A stretch of DNA of 64,000 nucleotides, from contig WTGY01000177.1 of assembly GCA_011523365.1 (NCBI GenBank), positions 62,001 to 126,000 of the forward strand, in the 5' to 3' direction. Under the pieces are notes generated by a model that saw only the letters and a list, made by a program, of their open reading frames with translations, did no database searches and had not been told where the DNA came from. The translations under genes were made by a program, and so were the position numbers. This stretch comes from Caldilineaceae bacterium. Lineage in GTDB: Bacteria > Chloroflexota > Anaerolineae > Caldilineales > Caldilineaceae. Below, piece after piece: positions 44,074 to 52,554 of this stretch (position 1 is the first letter of the stretch; each line of letters starts with the position of its first letter).

Positions 44074-44865
44074 ATGGAAACAGTACGCGATCGGATGTGG
44101 CTTTGGGCCCATGAGGCAGGCAGCCATGACACAGAGTGGGCTATCGGACGTACATCGCGCATAACTCCGGTGGAGGCCGCATACTATATGGACGTGCCCA
44201 ATATGATCATGGTGCGCTACCACGACAAGCCGGAGATGCCCTTCGACCAGTACGCAATCCCTTTTCGGAGGTTGCAGCAGGTGTTCTGGTCGTTTGTGGG
44301 CGGCGCGGGGCGTTCTTCGGATGCGGAGCGCAGGCATGTGCTGGAGTTGGCGGCGCGAAATCCGAACTTTATTGGCTTTTTCATGGACGACTTCTTCAGG
44401 CGGCCGCAGGACGGGGGCGACATGGGGGTGCTTTCGGTCGAGGAACTGCAGTCGTTGCGCAGTCAGTTTGAGGTGGGCGGGCGCAAACTTGGGTTGGGGG
44501 TCACTCTCTATACGTACCAACTCGACATGCCTTTGGAACGCCATCTTGCACTTTGTGACTGGGTCTCCCTTTGGACCTGGATTGAGCCTGACCTGAAGGA
44601 CCTGGAAGAGAACATGACCCGGTGTGAGAAGATTGCGCCTGATAGCCGCAAACTGCTGGGCTTGTACATGTACGACTATGGACAGCGCCTGCCGATGCCG
44701 GTGGAGTCGATGCAGATACAGTGCGAGACGGCCTTGCGCTGGCTGCACGAAGGGCGCATCGAGGGTATGATTTTCCTGGCAACCTGTATCTGCGACCTGG
44801 AGCTGGAGACGGTAGAATGGACGCGGGAGTGGATTGCAAAGGTGGGTGATGAGATGTTGGGATGA
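44074..44865 (+). CDS. unknown conserved protein in the carbohydrate locus
   Basis: 263 residues. I do not recognise a named family. Features: MWLWAHEAGSHDTEW at the start, ITPVEAAYYMDVPNMIMVRYHDKPEMPFDQY, FIGFFMDDFFRRPQDGG, and later LCDWVSLWTWIEPDLKDLEENMTRCEKIAPDSRKLLGLYMYDYGQRLPMPVESMQIQCETALRWLHEGRIEGMIFL. The alternation of short strands and helices with acid residues at strand ends (FMDDFF, LYMYDYG) suggests a TIM-barrel hydrolase or related fold. No signal peptide. It lies 35 bases after the permease gene, so it is likely part of the operon and acts on the imported compound, which is inference. Confidence 0.8.
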   Translation: METVRDRMWLWAHEAGSHDTEWAIGRTSRITPVEAAYYMDVPNMIMVRYHDKPEMPFDQYAIPFRRLQQVFWSFVGGAGRSSDAERRHVLELAARNPNFIGFFMDDFFRRPQDGGDMGVLSVEELQSLRSQFEVGGRKLGLGVTLYTYQLDMPLERHLALCDWVSLWTWIEPDLKDLEENMTRCEKIAPDSRKLLGLYMYDYGQRLPMPVESMQIQCETALRWLHEGRIEGMIFLATCICDLELETVEWTREWIAKVGDEMLG

Positions 44866-44907
44866 AAGCAGGCAGTGGCTGGTGTTCAACTGAACTTGCT
44901 GAGACGG

Positions 44908-44955
44908 CCTGGGAACGGGCATTCTTGCCGCCGTTTCCAGGTCTTTGTCATTCTG
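44908..44955 (+). terminator. probable intrinsic terminator after the transporter genes
   Basis: CCTGGGAACGG (44908-44918) pairs with CCGTTTCCAGG (44931-44941) with one G-U pair; the loop is GCATTCTTGCCG. TCTTTGTCATTCTG follows, moderately T-rich. It may split the locus into transporter and downstream parts. Confidence 0.55.
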
Positions 44956-45074
44956 GGAGGTGTGAATCCCCTCAACTCTACACGGGCGTGATATAGTTAC
45001 CTGGTTTGAAAAGGACAGGATTCGATTCTCTTACGGGATGAAGCCCCGGGGAACTGCGTCATGCCCAGAATGAC
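44947..45074. repeat. 128-base element with 11-bp inverted ends
   Basis: GTCATTCTGGG (44947-44957) and CCCAGAATGAC (45064-45074) are exact reverse complements flanking about 106 bases with no gene. The inverted ends and size resemble a non-autonomous MITE, of the GTCATTCTG-type seen dispersed in many bacteria. Target-site duplication is not evident. Confidence 0.45.
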
Positions 45075-45149
45075 AACCAGCGTCTTTTGCGCTACCGCTT
45101 CGCCATTTGAGCTCGGTTCAGGACGGGGCGATTTCCAAGGAGGCAGACG

Positions 45150-46055
45150 ATGACCATAGCGGCTGAATTACAGAACCACAATGCACTGCTTGACGATCCA
45201 CAGGCGATGCGCCGGCAGATGGCGGACGACGGCTTTCTGTTCTTTCGCGGGTTGTTGCCCGCGGATGAGATCGTCGCGCTGCGCCGGCAGATCTTACAGG
45301 TCTGCGACAGTTACGGCTGGATAGCGCCGGGCACAGAGCTGATGGACGGCATCGCCGACCCTTCGGCCGACGGGATGGAGCCATTCTGCGGCGTTGGCGT
45401 ACCGCCGGAGGCTTATGGCGACGTACAGTGCCTGGAATCTTTCCATCGCCTCGCCCACAACCCGGCAGTGGTCAATATGCTGGGGAAACTTTTCGATGAG
45501 ACGGTGCTGGTGCACGCCCTTAAGATCGCGCGCCTGATGATCCCGGCGAAGGGCAACGCGCCGACGCCGGCACACCAGGACCACATCTTCATCCAGGGTT
45601 CAAAGACGGTCTATACCTGCTGGATTCCTCTGGGGGACTGCCCGCGGGAGCTGGGCGGGTTGAGCGTGCTGCGGGGATCGCACAAGCTGGGCGTCTTGCC
45701 TGTGCGGGCGGCAGAAGGTGCGGGCGGCCGCCATGTCATTTTTGATGACGACACGCCACAGGAGTGGTTCGAGACCGACTTCCAGATCGGCGATGTGCTC
45801 GTCTTTCACAGCCTGACCGTTCACAAGTCTATCCCGAATCGGACAGAGAACCAGATCCGACTGTCGACAGATTTCCGCTATCAGCCGCCCTCTTTGCCGA
45901 TTGAAAAAAAATCAATCACGCCACACTGCAATGTGCTTCCCTGGGAAGAGATCTACGCTGGCTGGGAGTCAAAGGATCTGCAGTATTACTGGGAGCAATA
46001 TGACCTCGACTTCCAGGAGCATGACGACTCGCTGGTGGCGGTCCAGGAGGGGTGA
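45150..46055 (+). CDS. phytanoyl-CoA dioxygenase (PhyH) family enzyme in the carbohydrate locus
   Basis: 301 residues; the site AAGGAGG precedes the ATG. The Fe(II)/2-oxoglutarate fold is clear: DDGFLFFRGLLPADEIVALRRQI, metal site H-x-D in PAHQDHIFIQG, CWIPLGDCPRELGGLSVLRGSHKLGVLPV, distal His in FHSLTVHKSIPN and Arg in NQIRLSTDFRY. Similar to the product at 21092-22108 and probably from the same expansion. Its position between a transporter and a glycosidase suggests an oxidative step on an imported small compound. Substrate unknown. Confidence 0.92.
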   Translation: MTIAAELQNHNALLDDPQAMRRQMADDGFLFFRGLLPADEIVALRRQILQVCDSYGWIAPGTELMDGIADPSADGMEPFCGVGVPPEAYGDVQCLESFHRLAHNPAVVNMLGKLFDETVLVHALKIARLMIPAKGNAPTPAHQDHIFIQGSKTVYTCWIPLGDCPRELGGLSVLRGSHKLGVLPVRAAEGAGGRHVIFDDDTPQEWFETDFQIGDVLVFHSLTVHKSIPNRTENQIRLSTDFRYQPPSLPIEKKSITPHCNVLPWEEIYAGWESKDLQYYWEQYDLDFQEHDDSLVAVQEG

Positions 46056-46093
46056 AGCGCGGATGGCGGGAAGTGAAGAACGGGAGGTAGAGC

Positions 46094-47596
46094 ATGTCGA
46101 CACCTATCGAGATACATCCTGAGAATCCCCGTTACTTTCTATACAGGGAAAGGCCGCTTGTTTTGATCACGGCGACCGAGCATTACGGCGCGGTGATCAA
46201 CCGCAACTTCGACTATGTCGCTTACCTGGACGATGCTGCCGAGAAGCGGCAGACGCTGAGCCGCTGTTTTCTGCTCTTCCGCGAGTTGCAGGTGTTTGAT
46301 CCGGCTATGCAGGTGAAGCCGATCAATCCGCATTCGCCGTGCAAGCCGTTGCCGGGCGAATATGTAAGTCCGTGGCTGCGCCGCGGGCCGGGCTTTGCCA
46401 CGGACGGTTATCCCAAGTTTGATCTGGACCAGTGGAACCAGGAGTATTTTGAGCGGTTGCACGGTTTTCTGGCGGCAGCGCAGGAGAGAGGTGTAATCAT
46501 CGAGTTGACGCTTTTCAGCAGCACGTACAGCGACGCGGTGTGGGGGCTGAATCCGCTTAACATCCAGAATAACATCAACGGGGTGGGCGACATTCCGTGG
46601 CAGGACTACATTTCGGGTCGGGACAGGGCGCTGACGGAGAGGCAGATGGCGTACGTCAGCAAGGTTGTGGAGGAGGTGAACGGTTACGACTGCTTCTACT
46701 TTGAGGTCTGCAACGAGCCGTTCACGACCAGGGCGGGGCTGCTTCCTGAGACGGAGTTTGCAACGCAGGGGGAGGTAGACGGCTGGCAGGAGGCGGTGCG
46801 GGACCAGATCCGGGCGGCGGAGGCGGGTATGCCCAAGAAGCATCTGATCTTCCAGGTGCCGGTGGAAAACTGGCGTACGGATACGGCGCTGGAGCAGATC
46901 CTGGGGGAGGCGTCGGTTGACGCGATTAATCTGCATGACTACCAGCAGCTGACCTATAGGGGTTTGATCCTGGCGCCGCTGTCGCGGTTTATGCAGCGCG
47001 ACCTGAGGCTGGCGCGTATCCAGCAGGTGTGGACGACGGTGCACGAGACGGGTAAACCGTTTGTTTTCGATGAGGACAACGCGGCGACGAGCTCGCTGGA
47101 CGAGGAGTCGTGGATTGTGCATCGCAAACGGGCGTGGGCGACAGTCTGCAGCGGCGGCCACTACAACATGATCGATTTTTCGGTCCAGGCAGGGGGACAG
47201 GAGGCGGGCACGCCGGCCTCGCAGGCGATGATCCGCAGCTGGATGAAGAATCTGTCGGTGTTCATTCACGGGGTCGATTTTGTGCAGATGGCGCCACAGC
47301 CGCGGTTTGCCAGGGAGACGCCGGCCGACACGATCGCGATCGCGCTGGCGCGGCCGGGGCGGGCCTACGTCGTCTACGTGGCCGATCAGCGCGAGGTGGA
47401 TGACCCCTCACTGGGGCAACCCTGTCAGGGCCGCCTGGCGTTCGCGCTGCCGGCGGGCAGTTACTCGGCGCGATTCTATTCTCCGGAGGAGGGAAGGTAC
47501 ACGGGAGAGGCGCAGGACCTTGCCGGCGGTGAAACGGGAATCGATCTGGGGCCGTTCTGCCACGATATCGTCGTTCACATTGAGGCCGAAAGCTAA
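46094..47596 (+). CDS. GH5-like (cellulase-superfamily) TIM-barrel glycosidase
   Basis: 500 residues, ATG after GGAGGTAGAGC. No signal peptide is seen, so probably intracellular. The TIM-barrel core spans about 25-400: ITATEHYGAVINRNFDYVAYL, PWLRRGPGFATDGYPKFDLDQWNQEYFERLHGFLAAAQERGVIIELTLF, then acid/base Glu208 in YFEVCNEPF (NEP motif) and a likely nucleophile Glu327 in PFVFDEDNA. A C-terminal beta-sandwich (about 410-500, ARPGRAYVVYVADQREVDD, LPAGSYSARFYSPEEGRYTG) follows. The domain order resembles DUF4038/cellulase-superfamily proteins. The sugar is unknown; imported by the neighbouring transporter is the plausible source. Confidence 0.85.
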   Translation: MSTPIEIHPENPRYFLYRERPLVLITATEHYGAVINRNFDYVAYLDDAAEKRQTLSRCFLLFRELQVFDPAMQVKPINPHSPCKPLPGEYVSPWLRRGPGFATDGYPKFDLDQWNQEYFERLHGFLAAAQERGVIIELTLFSSTYSDAVWGLNPLNIQNNINGVGDIPWQDYISGRDRALTERQMAYVSKVVEEVNGYDCFYFEVCNEPFTTRAGLLPETEFATQGEVDGWQEAVRDQIRAAEAGMPKKHLIFQVPVENWRTDTALEQILGEASVDAINLHDYQQLTYRGLILAPLSRFMQRDLRLARIQQVWTTVHETGKPFVFDEDNAATSSLDEESWIVHRKRAWATVCSGGHYNMIDFSVQAGGQEAGTPASQAMIRSWMKNLSVFIHGVDFVQMAPQPRFARETPADTIAIALARPGRAYVVYVADQREVDDPSLGQPCQGRLAFALPAGSYSARFYSPEEGRYTGEAQDLAGGETGIDLGPFCHDIVVHIEAES

Positions 47597-47644
47597 TTGT
47601 CGGGGTTCGGCGCCGTATCTTCCAACAGAAGAAGGAGTTGCGAA

Positions 47645-48493
47645 ATGGAACTTAAACTTTCGTGCCCGGATTTCACCTTCCCGCTGCTGCCGCATGACGA
47701 CGTGCTGACGCTGATCGCGATGATGGGGTTTCAGGGGGTGGATATTGGACTGTTCGAGGACCGTTCTCACATTTATCCCAGCCACGTTGTGGGCAATCTG
47801 GCGGCGTCGGCGCGGGACCTGTCGAGCCGGGTCCAAGACAAGGGATTGGAGATCGCGGATGTCTATTTTCAGGCTTCCGGGCCGGGGTTGCCGGCGCTGG
47901 CGATCAACCATCCCGACGCGGAGGAGCGCAGGCAGGCGCGCGACCTGTTCCCGCGCGTCGTCGAGTTCACGCTGCGTTGCAACGCCTCCCATATCACGAT
48001 TGAGCCGGGGTTGCCGTGGGAGGACGAATCGTACGAGACTGCGTTGAAGCGGGCGTGCGAGGAGCTGGCCTGGCGGGTGGAGCTGGCGGAGGCGGCAGGA
48101 TGTGTGTGCGCGGTGGAGCCCAACGTTGAGTCTTTGACGCGCACGCCGGAACAGACGCATCGTATGCTGGAGATGACGCCCGGGTTGACGCTGACGCTGG
48201 ATTATTCGCATTTCGCTTACCGGGAGATCAGCGATGACGAGAGTGAGACGCTGATCCCGTACACGTCCCATTTTCATGCGCGCGGGGGACATAAGAACCG
48301 CCTGCAGTCGCTGATACAGCACAATGTGATCGACTACCCGCGGGTGGTACGCGCGTTGCGAGACGCGGACTATGAAGGTTATGTCTGCGTCGAGTATGTG
48401 TGGGTCGACTGGGAGGGCTGCAACGAGGTCGACACGCTGTCGGAGACGATCCAGATGCGAGACCTGCTGCTGTCGGTGGACCTGGGCGAGTAG
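47645..48493 (+). CDS. xylose-isomerase-like sugar phosphate isomerase/epimerase
   Basis: 282 residues from the ATG at 47645, preceded by AGAAGGAG; the frame opens upstream to 47597. The AP_endonuc_2/xylose-isomerase-like TIM barrel shows the start LIAMMGFQGVDIGLFEDRSH, LEIADVYFQASGPG, VCAVEPNVESL with a metal Glu, LTLTLDYSHFAY with metal Asp/His, SHFHARGGHKN with metal His, and CVEYVWVDWEG with metal Glu. These are the usual metal ligands, so it is probably active. It follows the glycosidase by 48 bases and may epimerise or isomerise the released product. Confidence 0.92.
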   Translation: MELKLSCPDFTFPLLPHDDVLTLIAMMGFQGVDIGLFEDRSHIYPSHVVGNLAASARDLSSRVQDKGLEIADVYFQASGPGLPALAINHPDAEERRQARDLFPRVVEFTLRCNASHITIEPGLPWEDESYETALKRACEELAWRVELAEAAGCVCAVEPNVESLTRTPEQTHRMLEMTPGLTLTLDYSHFAYREISDDESETLIPYTSHFHARGGHKNRLQSLIQHNVIDYPRVVRALRDADYEGYVCVEYVWVDWEGCNEVDTLSETIQMRDLLLSVDLGE

Positions 48494-48533
48494 TCAGGTT
48501 CGAAGACAACGGTGACGACGCTCTGGTTGTCCT

Positions 48534-49202
48534 GTGAGCACACCGGACCTGCACCTTCACACTCTGTTTCTGTTGGATAGCGCCGGCCGGGTCCTGGGGA
48601 CGCGGGAGCCGGAACCGGAACCAGGGCCGCGTTTTGCGCTGATTCGAGGCAGGACAAGCTGCGCCTGGGCGGTGCGGGCTGACGTGCCGCAGGGGATCGC
48701 GGAGGAGCTTGACGGTCTGGCAGGCGCGGAGCCGCCGGTGACGGATTTCCGCGACGCTCCCGTGCATGCGGAGCGGTACAGGACGCTGGTGGGCGGTGAA
48801 GTATACACGGGGCCGGCGTTCCATTTTCCCAAGACAGTCGAACAGCCTGATGCCACGGTGCACGTAAATACGTTGCCGCTTCTTGCGCGTCATTTTTCGG
48901 GGTGGACGGCTGCGGAGATACCGGGGAGATCGCCGATAGTGGCGGTGACGGAGGGCGGCCATGTTGTGAGCGTCTGCTTCTGTGCGCGGCGTTCGGAGAA
49001 GGCGGCAGAGGCAGGGCTGGAGACGGCGGAGGCGTACCGGGGGCGGGGGTTCGGCCCGCAGGTGACGGCGGCGTGGGCGCTATCGGTGCAGGCGTCGGGG
49101 CGCGTGCCGCTTTACAGTACTTCATGGGAGAACGGGGCTTCGCTGGCGGTGGCGCGCAAGTTGGGGCTTGTGGCGTATGCGTGTGGGTGGAGTTTGGGGT
49201 GA
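48534..49202 (+). CDS. GNAT-family N-acetyltransferase-like protein
   Basis: 222 residues, GTG start at 48534. The N-terminal half (LHLHTLFLLDSAGRVLGTREPEPEPGPRFALIRGRTSCAWAVRADVP) is typical of a GNAT-like hypothetical group; the C-terminal half carries the acetyl-CoA pocket motif GLETAEAYRGRGFGPQVTAAWA, then YSTSWENGASLAVARKLG. This arrangement matches GNAT proteins with a weak substrate-side domain. Starts 40 bases after the isomerase gene. The substrate is not predictable. Confidence 0.85.
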   Translation: MSTPDLHLHTLFLLDSAGRVLGTREPEPEPGPRFALIRGRTSCAWAVRADVPQGIAEELDGLAGAEPPVTDFRDAPVHAERYRTLVGGEVYTGPAFHFPKTVEQPDATVHVNTLPLLARHFSGWTAAEIPGRSPIVAVTEGGHVVSVCFCARRSEKAAEAGLETAEAYRGRGFGPQVTAAWALSVQASGRVPLYSTSWENGASLAVARKLGLVAYACGWSLG

Positions 49203-49376
49203 GGGGTGGTTGGGAACTTGCATTGGTGTTCAGAGTTGGGCCAAGAGTTGAGGCGATATCGGAATGCGGTCCTGCACATCCCTGAATTGCAAGAGCGCCG
49301 TTCAGACAGTCCCGCGCATTGATTGCCGTCATCTGATGGTCCTTTCTGAACGCCACACTCTAGACAGCATATCCCA

Positions 49377-49405
49377 TTGTCAGATGCCGTCACGGAAGGC
49401 ATAAT
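49377..49405 (+). promoter_or_regulatory. promoter of the putative defence cassette
   Basis: TTGTCA (49377-49382), a 17-base spacer (49383-49399) and CATAAT (49400-49405) give a good sigma-70 match. The start site near 49412 would leave a ~70-base leader before the ATPase ATG at 49482. Confidence 0.6.
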
Positions 49406-49481
49406 ATGTACGGTCGAGGCGGGAGTCTGTCGATGCCTTCAGCCCCAAACCTACACATACGGACTACGGGGCGGGATACCC

Positions 49482-50690
49482 ATGTCTGAACCGATTCTTC
49501 GCACACTGAAATTGAAACGTTTCCGTAGCCTGCCTGCAGAGGTAGTGGAGTTCGACAACCCCACATTTCTCGTTGGGCAGAACGGTTCCGGCAAGAGTAA
49601 CTTTGCTGATGCATTTGCGTTTCTGGCCGAAGCGATGGCCTCCCCCCTGCAAGCGGTTCTTGCTCGTCGCGGGGGTTTTCGCTCGGTCGGAAACCGCAGG
49701 TCGGTCTACGGGCAACCGTCAGATTTAGGTCTGGCTGTCGTGTTGCTACGTCCAGATGAGCAGACGGTAGAAGCAAGATATGGATTCGAATTAAGACCTT
49801 TAGGAGAATACGGCTTCGAGGTTTTGCGGGAGCAGTGTATCGTGCGTCGAACCGACCGAACGCGCAGTTGGTTCGACCGCACTGGTCAGGACTCTGAATG
49901 GCATAGCAATGTAGATTCCCTGGACCCTGTCTTGGAGTCGAACGCCCTGGCTCTTCCGCTGGTAGGAGGCGATACCCGCTTTCAATCCGTATTGCGCTTT
50001 CTCTCCCGAATGCAGGCCTGCCGCATCGAACCAGCGGCTTTGCGAGAGATGCAGGACCCAGACGAGGGTGTCCGGCTGCAACCGGACGGCAAAAACGCAG
50101 CCAGTGTCCTACGGGAGATCAAGAGCGGCGCTCCAGATGACTGGCGGACAATCCTCGAACTTCTCGAAAGCATCGTGCCCCGGACCGTCGACGTTCAGCC
50201 CAAGAGACACGGCAGCAAGCTGACATTGGAATTTGCGCAGGACTGGGCCCAGACGGGGCACATGAGTTTTGAAGCCTTCAATATGTCCGACGGCACGTTG
50301 CGCGTGTTGGGCTTGCTCGCCGCGGTTTTTCAGCGTCCTCCGCCCTCTCTCCTCGTTATCGAAGAGCCGGAAGCCACTATTCACGCAGGCGCTTTGGGAC
50401 CAGTTTTGGATGTATTGCGCCATGCCGGACGCTCCATGCAGGTTGTCGTGACCACGCACAGTCCAGACATTCTAGACGCCGATTGGATCGAAGATCGGCA
50501 CCTCCGTATCGCTCAATGGGAGGCGGGCAGGACGGGTATTCGTTCCGTGTCGCCTATGGTACGGCAGGCATTGAATAAGCACCTGATGGGGGCCGGTGAG
50601 CTGCTGCGCGCCAACGCCTTGACCGCGGCTGAACTCTCCGTCAGCGATCCTCGCCAGATCGAACTCTTCCCCGAAGGCGAGTTGTCTTGA
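49482..50690 (+). CDS. AAA_21 family ATPase of a putative defence cassette
   Basis: 402 residues from the ATG at 49482, after GGCGGGA; a frame upstream to 49377 is not supported by a site. ATP-binding SMC/RecF-like fold: LKLKRFRSLPAEVVEFDNPTFLVGQNGSGKSNFADAF (Walker A at residues 32-39), and, near the C-terminus, FNMSDGTLRVLGLLAAVF (signature-like), LLVIEEPEATIH (Walker B) and VVTTHSPDILD. This architecture occurs in ATPases of several antiphage systems (AAA15/AAA21 with nuclease partners, e.g. PARIS, Gabija-like OLD, Septu). The stop overlaps the start of the DUF4276 gene (TTGA), so translation is coupled. Confidence 0.92.
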   Translation: MSEPILRTLKLKRFRSLPAEVVEFDNPTFLVGQNGSGKSNFADAFAFLAEAMASPLQAVLARRGGFRSVGNRRSVYGQPSDLGLAVVLLRPDEQTVEARYGFELRPLGEYGFEVLREQCIVRRTDRTRSWFDRTGQDSEWHSNVDSLDPVLESNALALPLVGGDTRFQSVLRFLSRMQACRIEPAALREMQDPDEGVRLQPDGKNAASVLREIKSGAPDDWRTILELLESIVPRTVDVQPKRHGSKLTLEFAQDWAQTGHMSFEAFNMSDGTLRVLGLLAAVFQRPPPSLLVIEEPEATIHAGALGPVLDVLRHAGRSMQVVVTTHSPDILDADWIEDRHLRIAQWEAGRTGIRSVSPMVRQALNKHLMGAGELLRANALTAAELSVSDPRQIELFPEGELS

Positions 50691-51316
50691 GAATACAACC
50701 GATAGTCGAATGATACGGCGAAGTGAAGGCCTTGCCGATCTTGTTACGTCGCTTGGTCGAGGAAGCAGAAGTCTGGATGGTGGGTATCGGTCGGCCGATC
50801 CGAAAACGACGCAACCAGTTAGTACGTGAGACCGAACTGAGAAAAGCTGTGAGGTTGGCACTCCTCCAACCGGAGTGCAGCGCTGTTCTAATCCTGTTCG
50901 ACGGAGATTCGGACTGTTCCGCCGAGATGGGCCCGGCCGTCCAGGAGTGGGCTGTTGCTGAGGCTGGAGACGTGCCCTGTGAAGTCGTCATCGCCCACCG
51001 GGAGTATGAAGCCTGGTTTCTGGCCTCCATCGAATCGATTCGAGGCCATCGACGTATTCGGGCTGACGCACAGTCCCATCCGGTGCCAGAACAGCCTCGC
51101 GGCGCCAAAGGGCCGTTGGAAGCGCGGATGGAAGCCGGCGCAACCTATCTCGAAACAACAGATCAGCCGGCATTGAGCGCATCGTTCTCGTTGATGACCG
51201 CGCACAGGCGATCCCGGTCTTTCCGCAAGCTTGCTGGCGCATTCGGTCGGCTGGTGAGTTCGATGGGGCAAGAGATTGAAGAATGGCCTCCTGCTCGCTG
51301 GGCTGAAGAGGGTTAA
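50687..51316 (+). pseudogene. DUF4276 family (TOPRIM-like) protein gene with an in-frame TGA
   Basis: Translated from the TTG at 50687, overlapping the ATPase stop, the frame begins MRIQPIVE-stop-YGEVKALPILLRRL. The family start is normally of the form IxPIVEGxGEVxAxPxLLRRL, so the TGA at 50711-50713 stands where the conserved Gly (GGA) is expected: one base changes it. The remaining 197 residues from the GTG at 50723 show the rest of the family: RPIRKRRNQLVRETELRKAVRLALL, ILFDGDSDC and DVPCEVVIAHREYEAWFLASIESIRG. DUF4276 proteins have a TOPRIM/OLD-like fold; the first acid (Glu8) lies before the stop. Either the gene is inactive, is read through, or starts at GTG without the first acid. Confidence 0.8.
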
Positions 51317-51435
51317 CCCCCTATTTGTCCAACGCTGGCTGGAAGGAAAAGGAATGGTTCGCAATTGCCTTAAGTTGGGCCCGCGCACATTACAAGACAA
51401 GGAGGATTCCTTCTTCTGAATGCAGGAGAAATCAT

Positions 51436-52368
51436 ATGCTTCTAGACGAGTTAATCGCCCTTATTGGGACCCTGAGAAAGCGAATCGCCGACCATGGCCC
51501 TACACTGAGCGTTAGCGAGACGCGCACGCGCGTGGCGTTGATCGACCCGCTCTTGCAAGTTCTTGGGTGGGATACAACAGATCCTTCAGCGGTAATACCG
51601 GAATATGATGTCAGCGGACGCAAGATTGACTATGCATTGCTGGGGCAGAACAGCCTTCCAGTCGCTATCGTTGAGGCCAAGAGACTTGGCGGCCCACTGC
51701 AACCGTTTTTGGAACAGATGACAAATAACGCCAATATACCTGGTGTCGAGTTCGCCGGGATTACAGACGGCAACCAGTGGGAACTGTACGAGGTACTCAA
51801 GAGTGACACGTCAGACGTAAGACAGTTGTTGAACCTAAAGATTTCATCGTCATCATCTCATCTTAGCGCTCTCAAATTCTTGCTCCTCAGGCGACCCAAC
51901 TTGGTTTCGGGCCTAGTTGAACCAGCAAGAGTGCCAGTAGCCGCTCCCCCTTCAATCGATGACCCGGTACCACCCGTTTCTGATTCGATTGACTGGGTGC
52001 CACTGTCGAGGTTCGTTGCGCTCAAAAAATTTGGTCGTCCAGAGTTCATTCGATTTCCTGATGGCAGTGAACTTCAGCTGCTGTCCTGGTATGGCTTGGT
52101 TCAGCAGACGATTGGGTGGTTATGGTCCAAAGGGGTCTTAACGTTGGATAATGTCTCCGACTTTTCGACCAAAGACAGTTATTGGTTCCATACCGAAGCG
52201 ATCCACCCATCTGGAAAGCCATTTTTTAGCCCTAAACCAGTCGTGGGAACGCCTCTGATCTTTGAAGCCAATTTAAGCAGGTTTGAATCCACAAGGAGAG
52301 CGAAGATTCTGATGAGCCGTTGTCGTCAGGATCTGTCTCGTGTTCATTGTGGGGTCATGCGCAAGTGA
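51436..52368 (+). CDS. type I restriction R-subunit-like (PD-(D/E)XK) protein
   Basis: 310 residues from the ATG at 51436, after AGGAGA. The HsdR N-terminal nuclease core is clear: ETRTRVALIDPLLQVLGWDTTDPSAVIPEYDVSGRKIDYALLGQNSLPVAIVEAKRLGGPL; Asp65 and Glu80-Ala-Lys82 form the PD-(D/E)XK set. EQMTNNANIPGVEFAGITDGNQWELYEV follows. The C-terminal half contains an FVALKKFGRPEFIRFPDGSELQLLSWYGLVQQTIGWLW segment found in restriction-like proteins of Chloroflexota. There is no helicase or methyltransferase, so it is not a full type I enzyme. It lies downstream of the ATPase/DUF4276 pair on the same strand, though 120 bases away, so membership of one cassette is inference. Confidence 0.85.
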   Translation: MLLDELIALIGTLRKRIADHGPTLSVSETRTRVALIDPLLQVLGWDTTDPSAVIPEYDVSGRKIDYALLGQNSLPVAIVEAKRLGGPLQPFLEQMTNNANIPGVEFAGITDGNQWELYEVLKSDTSDVRQLLNLKISSSSSHLSALKFLLLRRPNLVSGLVEPARVPVAAPPSIDDPVPPVSDSIDWVPLSRFVALKKFGRPEFIRFPDGSELQLLSWYGLVQQTIGWLWSKGVLTLDNVSDFSTKDSYWFHTEAIHPSGKPFFSPKPVVGTPLIFEANLSRFESTRRAKILMSRCRQDLSRVHCGVMRK

Positions 52369-52472
52369 CTCCTTTCTGCTCCGCTCGTTGTCACCGCATC
52401 CAAAATCTCTAGAGCGACGAAATCTTCCCCGCATTTGCCCCAGATCCGGGAACACTTTCCTCCACTCCGCTC

Positions 52473-52501
52473 TTGAGCAGCGCGCGCGGCTCCGCTATAA
52501 T
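52473..52501 (+). promoter_or_regulatory. promoter of the exopolysaccharide module
   Basis: TTGAGC (52473-52478), 17 bases and TATAAT (52496-52501): an exact -10 box and ideal spacing. Transcription would begin about 45 bases before the start of the first glycosyltransferase. Confidence 0.7.
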
Positions 52502-52554
52502 CGGTGGGGGTGTGCTTGGGGAAATCATTAGCCGTCAGCCGGAGGGGGAACCTG

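Noticed and set aside
50711-50713. Second selenocysteine codon in the DUF4276 gene
   Set aside because: The family has glycine here, not cysteine, and no SECIS-like hairpin is obvious; a nonsense change is simpler.
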